DNA of 64,000 nucleotides from JAGRAX01 sp041391365 (GCA_041391365.1 JAWKOC010000001.1:62001-126000), one strand, 5' to 3'. Positions 45,778-55,996 are shown, counted from the first letter of the stretch. The notes: a model not told the origin generated them from the sequence alone. Program-made: numbers and translations.

Positions 45778-47037
45778 TCAGCGTGTCTCACCATCTTTGG
45801 CCAAACGAAACCCACAAAAAGCCCATCGCTGCTGAGGAAAAAAGAAATTTCTGTAGGTGGGACGGTAATGCCTCCGTTCCGTTACACAGCTACCTCCGCG
45901 AAGAACATATTGCTGATTCATGAATTTTCCATTGTACTCCACCAAACTTCCTTCAAAACTCTGATAGCCAGGATAAGGAGAGTAAGCGCTTGAAGTCCAC
46001 TCCCAAAGATTTCCATGAAAGGTTCTGGAATGTGCATCCAAAGAAACGGGATGAAGCAAGTTCATGTCCACAAAGTGGTCTTGATTGCTTGGGGCAATGC
46101 GAGTTGCAGCGTGTTCCCATTCAAATTCGGTTGGAAGTCTGTGGCCTGCCCACTGTGCATACGCTTGAGCCTCATATAGACTTACATGAGAGACTGGATT
46201 TTCAGAGCAAAGGGGTATGAGACCATTGAGTGTGTATTCAAAGGTTTGATTTTCATGGTTTGACCAATACAAAGGCTGTCGAATGTTTTGATGTTGTATC
46301 CAATGCCAACCATCCGCCAACCAAAACTCTGGTTTTTGATATCCCCCTGCATCGACAAATTCTTTGTATTCACCGTTGGTGACACATCGATGAGCGATGG
46401 AAAAATCATGGAGATAAACTTTGTGTCTGGAGCCTTCATTGTCAAATGAAAATTCTCCTTCGAGATTTTTTCCGATGTCCGTTAGGCCATCCGAAAAATC
46501 GATCCACTGCATAGACGAAGGAGAAGAGTCGGAAAGGACTTGTTCACGATAAAACGTCAACATCTCCTGAGCATGCAAAACATATTTGATATCCATGTAT
46601 AGCAGTTCCTGGTGCTGCCATTCATGGTGAATTGCGACTTCAACGTGCCTTCGCAGAGATTCGTCAGATGGATAAGATTCTAGCAGTTCAAGTACACGCT
46701 GAGTAATCTCTTGACGATAGACAAAAACTTCTTGTGTTGTGGGACGAGACTGCGTTCCTCGTTGGTTTCGTGGATAGGGTTTTGGAGAGATGCCTTGATA
46801 GTAAGAATTGAAGAGCTCTTGAAACGTTGGATGGTAAAAAGAATAAGAAGAATGATGCCTTTGAAGAACGATTTGTTCCAAGAACCACGTGGTGTGCGCC
46901 AAATGCCACTTCGGAGGGCTAACATCGTCAACAGGTTGAACGCAATAGTCCTCCGGTTTCAATGGCAAGCAAATGTCTTCTGTTTGTTTTCTTACGTTCG
47001 AAAACAAAGACTGAACCTGTTGTACAGTTCTTTCCAC
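45778..47037 (-). CDS. egtB: Ergothioneine biosynthesis protein EgtB (iron-dependent sulfoxide synthase)
   Basis: A 419-residue protein with a GTG start. The N-terminal DinB_2 domain gives the iron ligands in WHLAHTTWF (about 44-52) and HHEWQHQELL (about 136-145). The C-terminal FGE-sulfatase domain contains GHRLPTEFEWEHA, GNLWEWTSSAY and LRGGSC. EgtB joins hercynine to a thiol donor with oxygen. It is followed directly by egtD, so the two act in one pathway. EgtA, EgtC and EgtE homologues are not in the window, as in the shorter EgtB type that can use cysteine directly. Confidence 0.9.
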   Translation of the reverse strand: MERTVQQVQSLFSNVRKQTEDICLPLKPEDYCVQPVDDVSPPKWHLAHTTWFLEQIVLQRHHSSYSFYHPTFQELFNSYYQGISPKPYPRNQRGTQSRPTTQEVFVYRQEITQRVLELLESYPSDESLRRHVEVAIHHEWQHQELLYMDIKYVLHAQEMLTFYREQVLSDSSPSSMQWIDFSDGLTDIGKNLEGEFSFDNEGSRHKVYLHDFSIAHRCVTNGEYKEFVDAGGYQKPEFWLADGWHWIQHQNIRQPLYWSNHENQTFEYTLNGLIPLCSENPVSHVSLYEAQAYAQWAGHRLPTEFEWEHAATRIAPSNQDHFVDMNLLHPVSLDAHSRTFHGNLWEWTSSAYSPYPGYQSFEGSLVEYNGKFMNQQYVLRGGSCVTERRHYRPTYRNFFFPQQRWAFCGFRLAKDGETR

Positions 47038-47045
47038 GATGGAGG

Positions 47046-47261
47046 TTATGCTTCTCCTGCAGTGGCCTCTGTTGCTGCGTCTGCAGCTTGTTCGGGTTCT
47101 GCTTTTGGTTTTGGAGCAACGAGCTTGATGAGTTTTTCGGCAGCCAAGATTTTGGCTTTCTCATCTCCGTTGATCCATTTTTTCTGAGCACCTTTGATCG
47201 CAAAACGACCGGATCGTTTTTTGTAAATGGTGTATTCTTTTGCTTTTTTCACAAGTTCCAT
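47046..47261 (-). CDS. Small basic conserved-type hypothetical protein
   Basis: A 71-residue protein with a good SD (GAGGGAG). The first 45 residues are lysine-rich (YTIYKKRSGRFAIKGAQKKW) and end with WINGDEKAKILAAEKLIKL. The tail is Ala/Glu/Pro-rich. The short YKKRSGRFAI unit recalls small uncharacterised proteins found widely in proteobacteria, but no function is known to me. It ends 8 bp before egtB and may lead that operon. Confidence 0.7.
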   Translation of the reverse strand: MELVKKAKEYTIYKKRSGRFAIKGAQKKWINGDEKAKILAAEKLIKLVAPKPKAEPEQAADAATEATAGEA

Positions 47262-47284
47262 GATTTTACTCCCTCGTTGGTTTC

Positions 47285-47306
47285 AAAAAAACAAGACACG
47301 TTGTCT
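47285..47306 (-). terminator. Probable terminator after the M1 aminopeptidase gene
   Basis: On the minus strand a short stem (AGACA with TGTCT, 3-nt loop) is followed within three bases by seven T (47291-47285). It lies about 90 bp after the aminopeptidase stop and before the small basic protein gene. The stem is only 5 bp. Confidence 0.45.
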
Positions 47307-47393
47307 CATTTGATCCAAAGTTCTTACTAGAAAGCCAGTTTCTTTGCAACGGCTGTTTTTACAGCATCCGGTTCAGGATCACGCGTTGACAAT

Positions 47394-50084
47394 TTACTGT
47401 TCCGTTCGTTTCCAGTCTTTCATGGCAAGTTTTTTGACTTGTACGCAAGTTTCGTAAATCTGTGCTAGGTCAAGAATGTTTTTCTTGCTGGTTTCACTGA
47501 TTTCAGCGTGTGATTTTAGGAAGCTATGAAGTCTCTGTGTGCTTTGCGAGTCACATACCAGAGGTAGAGCATAACTCGTGAATGCCTCCAACGCGATATC
47601 TCGTTTTTCGGATTTTGCGAGTTCATCCAAGGTTTTGTAGGCTTCCTCCTGCAGCTCTTTTCGGAGTTCAGATTGCGTTACTGGAAGAATGGTTTGCAGA
47701 ACAGCGTTTTGCATAGCGGCTGATGTCAATCCATCTTCGGTGGCAACCTTTTTCAACCAAAGTTCTTTGGTGGCCTTGACGGGACGAATGGCTTGGCAAG
47801 CCAAAGCTGCTTTTACGCCTTCATCGGTTTGATCTTTCTTTTGTTCCGTTGTCACCAATGAGTAATATTTTTCGATCCCCGTTTCATTGAGCCGTTGAAT
47901 CAGATCCCATCTCAAGTCTTGTCCAAGAGCAAGACCTGCCAATGTGACCTTTCCTTGAAGAACTCCAAAGATTCGTTCAAATTGTTCCGTTGTTTGAGCT
48001 GTGCTTGCAAAGGCAGTGAACCAAATCACTTGTTCATCGGATGTGGCTTTGGATGTCTTTGCTTTTTGCCAAAACATTTCCGCCAGGTCAGTCAAAATGG
48101 TAAGTCTCTTTTCTTTTTGCTCTTGGCTGTCTTGAGGAAGCAAAACAATCAATGAGTTTTGTGGACTCCTCCAGTATCCGTATACGGTTTCAGCGACGGT
48201 TCCAATGGTGGTGGTGTCGGTTTCGAGAGGGAGTTGATTTTTGACAAGCTCCGAATACTGATACACAGACCACTGCGCATTTCGAGTCATGTTCCAAAGC
48301 GTGCTCCAGATCATGCTTCTCTGCAAAGAGTCTTTGAGTTTGGACAAGTGAGCGGCAATGAAGGCTACGTCTTTTTCTCCGTATTGAACCTTTACAAAAT
48401 CCTTGTCGTTGGAATTGAGAAACGTGAAGGCTGGACAGGCTTTGCCAATCAAGGAATCCACAGACGTTATTTTTTGACTGTAGGTAAGATCCGTTTTTTC
48501 ATATGCGTTCATCGCCTCATCATACAATGTAATCTCCATTCGATGTTGACGAACTTTTTTCTGCCCTTGATTGGCAGATTGTTCAAGCATCATTTTGGTG
48601 ATCAATCCGTTTTCACAGGTTGTGTGTGAGGAGACAAGATTGGTCCCTTCGCTTTGGATCCACTCTGAAATCCACGAGCTCAAATCCAACGAGCTTTGTT
48701 TGTCTAAGGTTCCTACAAAATCTGTCAAGGTTGTGTTTTTGTAAGCATAGGTCTTGAAATATTCTTGAACCCCTCTTTGGAAAGCCTCTTCTCCAATGAG
48801 GTAAGACAACTGCTGCAAGGAGGCACTTCCCTTCCCATAGGTGATCCCATCAAAGTTTGCAAAGGCCGTATCCGTGTTGTCGACGCTTGCAGCAATGGGA
48901 TGAGTGCTGGATTTTTCATCGGTTTCATAGGCCCAGGTTTTGTCGTCTTCCAAGAATTTTTTCCATGACTCTTTGGCAAACTCTGTATTTTTCTCTGCAG
49001 CCAGGTATGCCGCATAGGTCGCAAAGCTCTCATTGAGCCATAGGTCATCCCACCATTTCATGGTCACCAAGTCACCAAACCACATGTGAGCCATTTCATG
49101 AAGAATCACATCGGCCAATTTCATGCGTTCTTGCTTTGTTTTGGTGCCACGTTTGATCAATCGCTCGGTGTAGGTAACAGCGCCCACGTTTTCCATTCCT
49201 CCCCAGTTGAAATCGGGAACAATCAGTTGATCGTATTTTTCAAATGGGTAGGGATAATCAAAATACGTTTGGAAAAATGCAAACCCTTGTCTGGTAAATG
49301 TGGACCAGTTGGTGACATCAACATATTTGGCGAGAGATTCTCTCACGAACAATCGCGAAGGCACTTGAGGTACGTTGAGTTTGATTTCTCTGTATTGTCC
49401 GGCATGAAGCGCAAATACATACGTGCTGAAAGGTTTAGATGTAGGAAAGTACCATCTTGATTTTCCGCTGGACAGAGCCTGAATTTTTTGTTGTTTCACC
49501 GATGTGATGACTTTCCAGGAAGAAGGGACTTCAACTTGCACAGTGTACGTCGCTTTGAGGTCAGGTTGATCGAAGCAGGGGAAGAGTCGATTGGCATGAT
49601 AGGGTTCAAAGTCCGAGTAGATATAAACTCGGTGATCTTTGGAGTCTTCAAATCGATAAAGACCTGATCCGTCTTTGCTGTAGTTTCCTGTATAGGAAAT
49701 CTCTACCGTATTTTTCCCTGTGCTGAGGTATTTTGATGGAATGGAAACAAAATATTCACCAATGGTGGTCTCTGCATCATCTCCATTGATTTTGATGGAG
49801 TTGATTTTTCCGTCTCGATAGTCGATGGTGAGATTTTCGGGGATCGCTTCTAGGTCAAATGCAATGAGGGTATTGCCTTGAAACGTTTCTTTTTGATCCC
49901 CCATCGAAAAAAACAAATCATATGAAACATTCGATACATATCCAGCTCGGTAGGCCGCATATTCTTTTGAAATTTCGGCTTTGGCCGTGCGGCTCTCAGC
50001 TTGTTTTGAAAGAGAAGTGTTTGTCGTTTTTGAACAGGCGACAGGAAGGATGCAAAGACATAGGGTGGCAATGATTTTTTTCAT
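47394..50084 (-). CDS. M1-family aminopeptidase lipoprotein
   Basis: An 896-residue zinc aminopeptidase. The N-terminus is a lipoprotein signal (MKKIIATLCLCILPVAC, lipidated Cys17). The exopeptidase motif GGMENVGAVTY, the zinc site HEMAHMWFGDLVTMKWW with the third ligand in LWLNESFATY, and a long helical ERAP1-like C-terminal domain are present. It would act on peptides in the periplasm or at the outer membrane, unlike cytoplasmic PepN. Confidence 0.94.
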   Translation of the reverse strand: MKKIIATLCLCILPVACSKTTNTSLSKQAESRTAKAEISKEYAAYRAGYVSNVSYDLFFSMGDQKETFQGNTLIAFDLEAIPENLTIDYRDGKINSIKINGDDAETTIGEYFVSIPSKYLSTGKNTVEISYTGNYSKDGSGLYRFEDSKDHRVYIYSDFEPYHANRLFPCFDQPDLKATYTVQVEVPSSWKVITSVKQQKIQALSSGKSRWYFPTSKPFSTYVFALHAGQYREIKLNVPQVPSRLFVRESLAKYVDVTNWSTFTRQGFAFFQTYFDYPYPFEKYDQLIVPDFNWGGMENVGAVTYTERLIKRGTKTKQERMKLADVILHEMAHMWFGDLVTMKWWDDLWLNESFATYAAYLAAEKNTEFAKESWKKFLEDDKTWAYETDEKSSTHPIAASVDNTDTAFANFDGITYGKGSASLQQLSYLIGEEAFQRGVQEYFKTYAYKNTTLTDFVGTLDKQSSLDLSSWISEWIQSEGTNLVSSHTTCENGLITKMMLEQSANQGQKKVRQHRMEITLYDEAMNAYEKTDLTYSQKITSVDSLIGKACPAFTFLNSNDKDFVKVQYGEKDVAFIAAHLSKLKDSLQRSMIWSTLWNMTRNAQWSVYQYSELVKNQLPLETDTTTIGTVAETVYGYWRSPQNSLIVLLPQDSQEQKEKRLTILTDLAEMFWQKAKTSKATSDEQVIWFTAFASTAQTTEQFERIFGVLQGKVTLAGLALGQDLRWDLIQRLNETGIEKYYSLVTTEQKKDQTDEGVKAALACQAIRPVKATKELWLKKVATEDGLTSAAMQNAVLQTILPVTQSELRKELQEEAYKTLDELAKSEKRDIALEAFTSYALPLVCDSQSTQRLHSFLKSHAEISETSKKNILDLAQIYETCVQVKKLAMKDWKRTEQ

Positions 50085-50276
50085 GATGACTCCAATGCAA
50101 AGACCAAATATTGGTATATATAGGGGTCATATCGTAGTCTTTCCCAGAAGCAAATTTTTTCCCCACCTCTTGAGCACTATTTTGACAAACAGTGTTTATT
50201 GGTCTTGGTCCATTTGAAAATGGGTAGAAAGACTCTCATGAGCAATACGTGATCTTTCGACCCTGATTGTTCGAGC

Positions 50277-51842
50277 TTACCACCAGGTAGCGTAGAGTGC
50301 GATCAACGAGAGTACAATTCCAGCTGTGGCGACATTGAAGCTCTTGGAGGTTTTGAAAGATACATCGTTGAGGTCAATGGCTTTGGGATGAACTTGATTG
50401 CCTTGGAAGTAGGAAAAGGCCAAAGCGACTGCAACCGAAAATAGAAATACAATCCCCATACGGTCCATGAAGGGGTAGGAAGGCATTCCAAGTTTCATGG
50501 CAATGGAGAGAGCCAATGAACCCAAAGCCGCCGCCAACGCTCCATTGGCATTGGTTTTTTTGTAGAAAACGCCCATCACAAAGATGGCCACAATTCCGGG
50601 TGTGAAAAACCCTGTGAATTCTTGAATGAATTGGAAGGCCTGTTTGAGGTTGCCCAGCATGGGTTTTGCGATGATGACGGCAATGGCAAAAGATGCAATG
50701 GCCACGATACGACCAACTTTGACCAATTGTTTTTCAGGAGCATCTTTGACCCAAAACCGTTTGTAAAGATCCATCGTAAAAATCGTGGAGATGCTGTTGG
50801 CCATCGAACTCAAAGAAGAAACAATGGCTGCGATCAAGGCAGCGAATACCAATCCTTTCAAGCCCACGGGAACCAAGGCCATCAACGTCGGATAGGCTTT
50901 GTCTGCAGGATCTAGCTCAGGATGAAGAACATAGGCTGCGATTCCAGGAATGACAATGATCAAGGGCATGACCATTTTTAAGTATCCAGCAAAGGCAATT
51001 CCTTTTTGAGCTTCGTCCAAACTTTTTGCGGCAAGTGCTCGCTGTGTGATGTACTGGTTGAATCCCCAATATGACAAGTTCATGATCCACATTCCTCCCA
51101 CCAAAACTGAAATGCCTGGTAGGTCGCCGTAAAATGGATGGCCTTTGGCCAAGATCAAATCAAATCGGCTCGATGCTTGATCAAGAAGCATGGAAAAACC
51201 TGCCACGGCTCCAGCTCCGTTGGATACTTGATTCAAGGAAAGGTAAGTGATGATGATTCCACCGATGGTGAGCATCAACACTTGAATGATGTCCGTCAGG
51301 GCTACGGCTTTAAGACCTCCATAGATCGAATAGATCACAGAGAAAACGGCAAGAAAAACGATGCCTGTTTGAAGCGAAATGCCCGTGATGGTATTGATGG
51401 CCAATCCTCCAAGATACATGACAGAAGTTAAGTTAACGAAAACATAAACCACCAACCAAAAGATTCCCAAAATCATTCGAACCCGATGGTCATATCGTTG
51501 CTCCAAGAATTCGGGCATGGTGTAAATGCGTTTTTTCAGAAAGATAGGAATGAAAAATTTTCCAACGATGATCAGAGTGATGGCCGCCATCCATTCGTAG
51601 GCTGAAATGGCGAGCCCAATGGCGTAGCCTGACCCGGACATTCCAATGATCTGCTCGGCAGAAATGTTTGCGGCAATCAAAGATGCACCAATGGCCCACC
51701 AAGGCAGAGCGCGATCAGCAAGAAAATATGAATTGGAATCTTTTTCTTTGCCTTCTTTTTCTCTGGATACCCAAAGAGCCAAAGCAACGATGCCAATGCA
51801 GTAAATGACAATGATGGTGATATCAATGGTGTGTAAATTCAT
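50277..51842 (-). CDS. Sodium/sugar symporter of the SSS family (vSGLT-like)
   Basis: A 521-residue transporter with about 14 membrane helices. Long segments parallel Vibrio vSGLT, the Na+/galactose symporter: LPWWAIGASLIAANISAEQ, MSGSGYAIGLAISAYEW, SVIYSIYGGLKAV, SYWGFNQYITQRALAAKS, and FQFIQEFTGFFTPGI. The residues around the sugar site in those segments are kept. The start at 51842 (MNLHTIDITI) fits the family better than GTG 51890. It is the last gene of a galactose catabolic operon, 79 bp after dgoA, which supports galactose as substrate. Confidence 0.9.
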   Translation of the reverse strand: MNLHTIDITIIVIYCIGIVALALWVSREKEGKEKDSNSYFLADRALPWWAIGASLIAANISAEQIIGMSGSGYAIGLAISAYEWMAAITLIIVGKFFIPIFLKKRIYTMPEFLEQRYDHRVRMILGIFWLVVYVFVNLTSVMYLGGLAINTITGISLQTGIVFLAVFSVIYSIYGGLKAVALTDIIQVLMLTIGGIIITYLSLNQVSNGAGAVAGFSMLLDQASSRFDLILAKGHPFYGDLPGISVLVGGMWIMNLSYWGFNQYITQRALAAKSLDEAQKGIAFAGYLKMVMPLIIVIPGIAAYVLHPELDPADKAYPTLMALVPVGLKGLVFAALIAAIVSSLSSMANSISTIFTMDLYKRFWVKDAPEKQLVKVGRIVAIASFAIAVIIAKPMLGNLKQAFQFIQEFTGFFTPGIVAIFVMGVFYKKTNANGALAAALGSLALSIAMKLGMPSYPFMDRMGIVFLFSVAVALAFSYFQGNQVHPKAIDLNDVSFKTSKSFNVATAGIVLSLIALYATWW

Positions 51843-51921
51843 GGTGTCAAGGCTATATAGAACGCATTCTTTTTTTGCAAATTTTTCCACAGGAGGAAAA
51901 CCCCCTGAGCGCTAACCAAGA

Positions 51922-52545
51922 TCAGGTTTGTGAGTGATTGACTTTTTGTGCTTGTGTGATTTCAAAAGCTCGGGCAGCAATTTCATCTAGCAGGTATTCG
52001 GTTTTGTACAGGCAAGACCCAAGGCCAACCCCTGCAGCTCCCGCTTGCATCCATGTTGAAAGATTTGTGGCATCCACTCCTCCCACCGCATAAATCTCTG
52101 TTTGCAGGGGTAGAACAGATTTCCAATCCTTGATGATGGTGGGAGTCAGTGCATTGGCAGGGAAAAGTTTCAAACGGTTACTTCCAGCTTGGATTGCTTC
52201 AAAAGCTTCGGTGATGGTGTAAACACCTGGAAAGGTATCCAAGTCCATTTCTACTGCCTTACGAATCACTTCTGCGTTTGTGTTTGGAGATACGATGAAA
52301 CTAGCTCCCGCATTTTTTGCATCGACGACCTGTTGTGGGGTGAGTACGGTTCCAGCGCCAATTCGAATCGAAAGATCTATATTTTTGCAAAGGTTTTCGA
52401 TGCTCTCAAAAACACGTGGAGAGTTGGTGGGGACTTCAATGGCTTTGAATCCATGGGCGATCAATACCTCGGCCACAGGAATGACCATTTCGGGCTTGAT
52501 TCCCCGAAGGATGGCGATCAACGAAAACGGATTGGAAGTTCTCAT
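51922..52545 (-). CDS. dgoA: 2-dehydro-3-deoxy-6-phosphogalactonate aldolase
   Basis: A 207-residue class I aldolase from the start at 52545 (MRTSNPFSLIAILRG), with AAGGAA upstream; 52575 is an alternative that overlaps dgoK. LIAILRGIKP, IEVPTNSP (catalytic Glu), IGAGTVLTPQQV and NRLKLFPA (Schiff-base Lys) match the KDPG/KDPGal aldolase family, nearest the DgoA branch. It splits KDPGal to pyruvate and glyceraldehyde-3-phosphate. It lies 4 bp after dgoK. Confidence 0.9.
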   Translation of the reverse strand: MRTSNPFSLIAILRGIKPEMVIPVAEVLIAHGFKAIEVPTNSPRVFESIENLCKNIDLSIRIGAGTVLTPQQVVDAKNAGASFIVSPNTNAEVIRKAVEMDLDTFPGVYTITEAFEAIQAGSNRLKLFPANALTPTIIKDWKSVLPLQTEIYAVGGVDATNLSTWMQAGAAGVGLGSCLYKTEYLLDEIAARAFEITQAQKVNHSQT

Positions 52546-52549
52546 GTCT

Positions 52550-53443
52550 TTATTTTCCTTCGGTTGCGAGTTCATCTATCCAACGTATGCCTTTGAGAAA
52601 AGCTTTTGTGGACGGAATCCAGGTCGCTTTGCAGCCCACGAACTGAAAAGCCATTCGATATCTCGCAGCCAAGGTTTCATTGCAGCACAAGATGATTTGA
52701 TCTTCTGGTTTTGCGTAATGGTAAATCTCACTTCCGATCATCAATCCCGAAAGGTATGATTTGGAGGTCGACGCTTTGTCTGCGTTTTCAAGAACCCGTG
52801 TTCGAGTTTTGAAAAGGGAGTGTAGGAAAAGGTTTTCTTTGTATGCATCTTGCAGTCCGAGCTGAAAATCATCATGAGAATCGATTTGATTTCCACTGCA
52901 CAAAATCGAATGAGAAGAGATGATGTCAAAAATTTCTCCGGTCATGGACGTCGAAAACGAATGAACTTTCCGTTCGTGGACTTCTACCCATTTGCTGTGG
53001 GTTCCTGGCAAACAAATTTTGTAGTCTCCGTCATTTTCAAGGCAACCCAAAATCAGAGTTTCTTCCCCTCGAATGACATCGATTCCCAAGGTCTGAGAAG
53101 GTGTCTTAAGCCCTGGGATGATAAAGGTTTGATCGTTCACTTTGACAAGATTTTGAATCAACTTGCGAATGTCAAAGGGTGTATCGACATAGGGAGCCTG
53201 GCAAAATCCAAGTGTGGATCCGACCATTCCACAAAGATAAATTTTTGCGTGTGGGTGATCCACTTTCCAGAGTCGGAGCTGACTCTCAAGATAGACTTTT
53301 TGTTGTTCTTGGGAAAGTTTCTTGACTCCTTTGTCAGACTGAATCTCAGAAACAATGCTCAGCTGCGGATCGAACAAGAAGGCTCGAAACGAACTGGTAC
53401 CCCAGTCAATGGCGATGATGTGATTAGATACGGCCACAGTCAA
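52550..53443 (-). CDS. dgoK: 2-dehydro-3-deoxygalactonokinase
   Basis: A 297-residue sugar-acid kinase. The phosphate-binding AIDWGTSSFRAFLF (about 11-24), IPGLKTPSQTLGIDVIRGEETLI, LPGTHSKWVEV and FSTSMTGEIFD are characteristic of DgoK. It phosphorylates 2-keto-3-deoxygalactonate. Its start overlaps the upstream dehydrogenase gene by 20 bp, so a later internal start is possible, and it is coupled to dgoA. Confidence 0.92.
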   Translation of the reverse strand: MTVAVSNHIIAIDWGTSSFRAFLFDPQLSIVSEIQSDKGVKKLSQEQQKVYLESQLRLWKVDHPHAKIYLCGMVGSTLGFCQAPYVDTPFDIRKLIQNLVKVNDQTFIIPGLKTPSQTLGIDVIRGEETLILGCLENDGDYKICLPGTHSKWVEVHERKVHSFSTSMTGEIFDIISSHSILCSGNQIDSHDDFQLGLQDAYKENLFLHSLFKTRTRVLENADKASTSKSYLSGLMIGSEIYHYAKPEDQIILCCNETLAARYRMAFQFVGCKATWIPSTKAFLKGIRWIDELATEGK

Positions 53444-54203
53444 TGATGTAGTTTTGGCTGGTGATTTTTTTGGCTTGATCGGAAGCCAAAAACAAAACCA
53501 AATGTGCTACTTCTTCCGGTTCGATCATTTCGGGAAGGCATAAGGATTTTTTCCATTCTTTTTCGGCATCGTCGGTGAGCCACAGTCTTTTTTGTCGTTC
53601 CGTTTTTACCCATCCTGGTGAAATCGCATTGACTCGAATCCCGTCTTTGCCAAACTCTCTGGCCAGAGCTTTGGTGAGTCCCAAAAGTCCAGCCTTTGCG
53701 GTCACATATCCCGGCATATTGTCAGGACCCCACAAGGCATTGATGGAACTGATGTTGATGATAGCACCCGCACGGTTTTCTTTCATGTTGGTATACACTG
53801 CTTGAGATGCTACAAATGCAGCATTCACGTTCACGTTCAAGCAATGCTGCCAATCTTCATAACTGGTATCTTTGGCATGATGGCGATTGTCGTTGGCGAC
53901 ATTGTTCACCAAAATATCGATGGGTCCCAAGGTTCGAGAGGCGTCGTCGATGGAAGACTGCAATTGTTTGTGATCGCAAACGTCTAGGCATTCGAAAAGA
54001 ATCTCTTCTCCACCATCAAGCGCCTGAAGTTTTTCGACGAGTTCATTGCCTTGTTTGTTGAGAAGGTCCACAAATGCAACATTGGCTCCTTGAAGATAAA
54101 GTGCAGTTACAATAGCTTGCCCGATGCCTGTGGCTCCTCCCGTGACAAAAACATTTTTGCCTTTCAAGCTCGGGTAGATTGCGCTGGAATGTTCATGACT
54201 CAT
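53424..54203 (-). CDS. SDR-family dehydrogenase, probably galactose 1-dehydrogenase
   Basis: A 259-residue short-chain dehydrogenase. It has the cofactor motif VTGGATGIGQ (about 20-29), NNVANDN, and catalytic Ser, Tyr and Lys in ISSINALW and GYVTAKAG. Asp at the end of beta-2 (FVDLL) favours NAD+. The SDR fold alone does not show the substrate; oxidation of galactose to galactonolactone is inferred from its place between a sugar-acid dehydratase and dgoK. It overlaps the dehydratase gene by one base (TGATG). Confidence 0.8.
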   Translation of the reverse strand: MSHEHSSAIYPSLKGKNVFVTGGATGIGQAIVTALYLQGANVAFVDLLNKQGNELVEKLQALDGGEEILFECLDVCDHKQLQSSIDDASRTLGPIDILVNNVANDNRHHAKDTSYEDWQHCLNVNVNAAFVASQAVYTNMKENRAGAIINISSINALWGPDNMPGYVTAKAGLLGLTKALAREFGKDGIRVNAISPGWVKTERQKRLWLTDDAEKEWKKSLCLPEMIEPEEVAHLVLFLASDQAKKITSQNYIIDCGRI

Positions 54204-55930
54204 CAGTGAGACTCTCTTTCTACTACGCTACTGCTGTGGCCAACAAGGAACTGCAGATCGGCACCGTGCTCTGCTTGTAACACAGTTTGTTGATAAAGCT
54301 GAGCATATCCTCTGGAATAGTGTTTGGTTGAGTCTACTTTTTTTCTCTTTCGAGTTTCTAGGGTTGCATCGTCGACATCAAGATGAAGACTTCTTGTTTC
54401 TATATTTAAAGTGATTTTGTCTCCGGTTTCCACCAGGTTGAGAGGTCCTCCAGCGGCGGATTCGGGGGAAACGTGCAAGACAACCGTACCAAAAGCGGTT
54501 CCACTCATGCGAGCATCCGAGATTCGAATCATATCTTTGATGCCTTTTTCAGCCAATGTTTTGGGGATGGGCATGTTGCCTACTTCGGGCATTCCTGGAT
54601 ATCCAACGGGGCCACATCCTTTGAGGACCAAAATGGTGTTTTGATCAACCGGCAAATCGGGACGATCAATGTTTTGTTTGAGGTCTTCGATGTTTTCGAA
54701 CACATAAGCTTTGCCCGTGTGAGAAAACAATTCGGGACTGGCTGCATTGGGTTTGATGATGGCTCCATTTGGACAAAGATTGCCTCGAAGAACTCGAACT
54801 CCAGACTCTTTTTTGACAGGAGAGGATAGTGACCTGATCACTTCCGGATTGTACCTTTCAGCTTGATCAAGGATTTCCCCCATGCTCGTTCCAGAAACCG
54901 TAGGAAGATCAAGATGGAGAAAGGCTTGAATCTCTTTGAGGGCTGAGGGCAATCCGCCTGCATAATGAAAATCTTCCATCAAATATTTTCCAGATGGCAT
55001 CAAATTCACCAACAATGGGATTTCACAGCTCAGTCGATCAAAATCGTCCAAGGATAGTCCGAGATTCAGTCTTCCTGAGAACGCCAGCAAATGCAAAATT
55101 GCATTGGTGGACCCACCGATGGCGGCCAAACATCGAATGGCATTTTCCAATGCAGGTTTGGTCAAGAAATGAGAGAGACGAAGATCTTGACGAACCAATT
55201 CGACGATGCGTTGACCTGACAAATGACAAAGTGTTTTTCTTCGGGCATCGACTGCGGGTAGAGTTCCATTGTAGGGTAAAGACAATCCCATAGCTTCCAC
55301 CAAGCAGGCCATGGTCGAGGCAGTTCCCATCGTCATGCATGTGCCCGGACTTCGTGACATCCCTTCTTCTGCGGCAAAAAATTCTTGTGCACTCATTTGA
55401 CCGGCGCGAACAGCTTCACTGAATTTCCAAACATCTGTGCCTGATCCAATGTCTTGCCCTTTGTATTTTCCATTGAGCATGGGTCCAGAAGAAATGACCA
55501 TGGTTGGAAGGTCTACACTTGCTGCCCCCATGATCTGCCCAGGTGTAGTTTTGTCACAACCTCCAAGTAAAATCACACCATCAATGGGATTTCCTCGAAT
55601 GGATTCTTCCACATCCATCGACAACAAATTTCGAAAAAGCATGGCGGTTGGGCGCATTTGGGTTTCTCCAAGCGACATCACAGGAAACTCAAGCGGCAAA
55701 CCTCCAGCTTCCCATACTCCTTTTTTTACGCTGTCTGCAAGGTCACGAAGATGAGAATTGCAAGGCGTGAGCTCAGACCAGGTATTGCAAATTCCAATGA
55801 CAGGTCTTCCATCAAATACATGTTGAGGCAATCCCTGATTTTTCATCCAGCTGCGATGTATGAACCCGTCCTTGTCCTTTTTTCCATAGGACTTTTGACT
55901 TCGGAGTTTTTCTTCTTGTTTTTTTCCCAT
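54203..55930 (-). CDS. IlvD/Edd-family sugar-acid dehydratase
   Basis: A 575-residue Fe-S dehydratase. Cluster ligands lie in CNTWSELTPCN (about 49-59), GGCDKTTPG and SPGTCMTMGTAST; the Mg/active-site regions GGSTNAILHL and SDARMSGTAFG are present. The N-terminal SWMKNQGLPQHVF and the sequence overall resemble arabinonate/galactonate dehydratases of this superfamily rather than IlvD proper. It is the first gene of the operon, and the pathway context points to galactonate. It diverges from the lactonase gene, 66 bp away. Confidence 0.87.
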   Translation of the reverse strand: MGKKQEEKLRSQKSYGKKDKDGFIHRSWMKNQGLPQHVFDGRPVIGICNTWSELTPCNSHLRDLADSVKKGVWEAGGLPLEFPVMSLGETQMRPTAMLFRNLLSMDVEESIRGNPIDGVILLGGCDKTTPGQIMGAASVDLPTMVISSGPMLNGKYKGQDIGSGTDVWKFSEAVRAGQMSAQEFFAAEEGMSRSPGTCMTMGTASTMACLVEAMGLSLPYNGTLPAVDARRKTLCHLSGQRIVELVRQDLRLSHFLTKPALENAIRCLAAIGGSTNAILHLLAFSGRLNLGLSLDDFDRLSCEIPLLVNLMPSGKYLMEDFHYAGGLPSALKEIQAFLHLDLPTVSGTSMGEILDQAERYNPEVIRSLSSPVKKESGVRVLRGNLCPNGAIIKPNAASPELFSHTGKAYVFENIEDLKQNIDRPDLPVDQNTILVLKGCGPVGYPGMPEVGNMPIPKTLAEKGIKDMIRISDARMSGTAFGTVVLHVSPESAAGGPLNLVETGDKITLNIETRSLHLDVDDATLETRKRKKVDSTKHYSRGYAQLYQQTVLQAEHGADLQFLVGHSSSVVERESH

Positions 55931-55996
55931 AATGTCCCTACATCACTTTCATCTGATCTTGAGGCCTTGGTCCTTGTAACACAGAAAAGGAAAGTC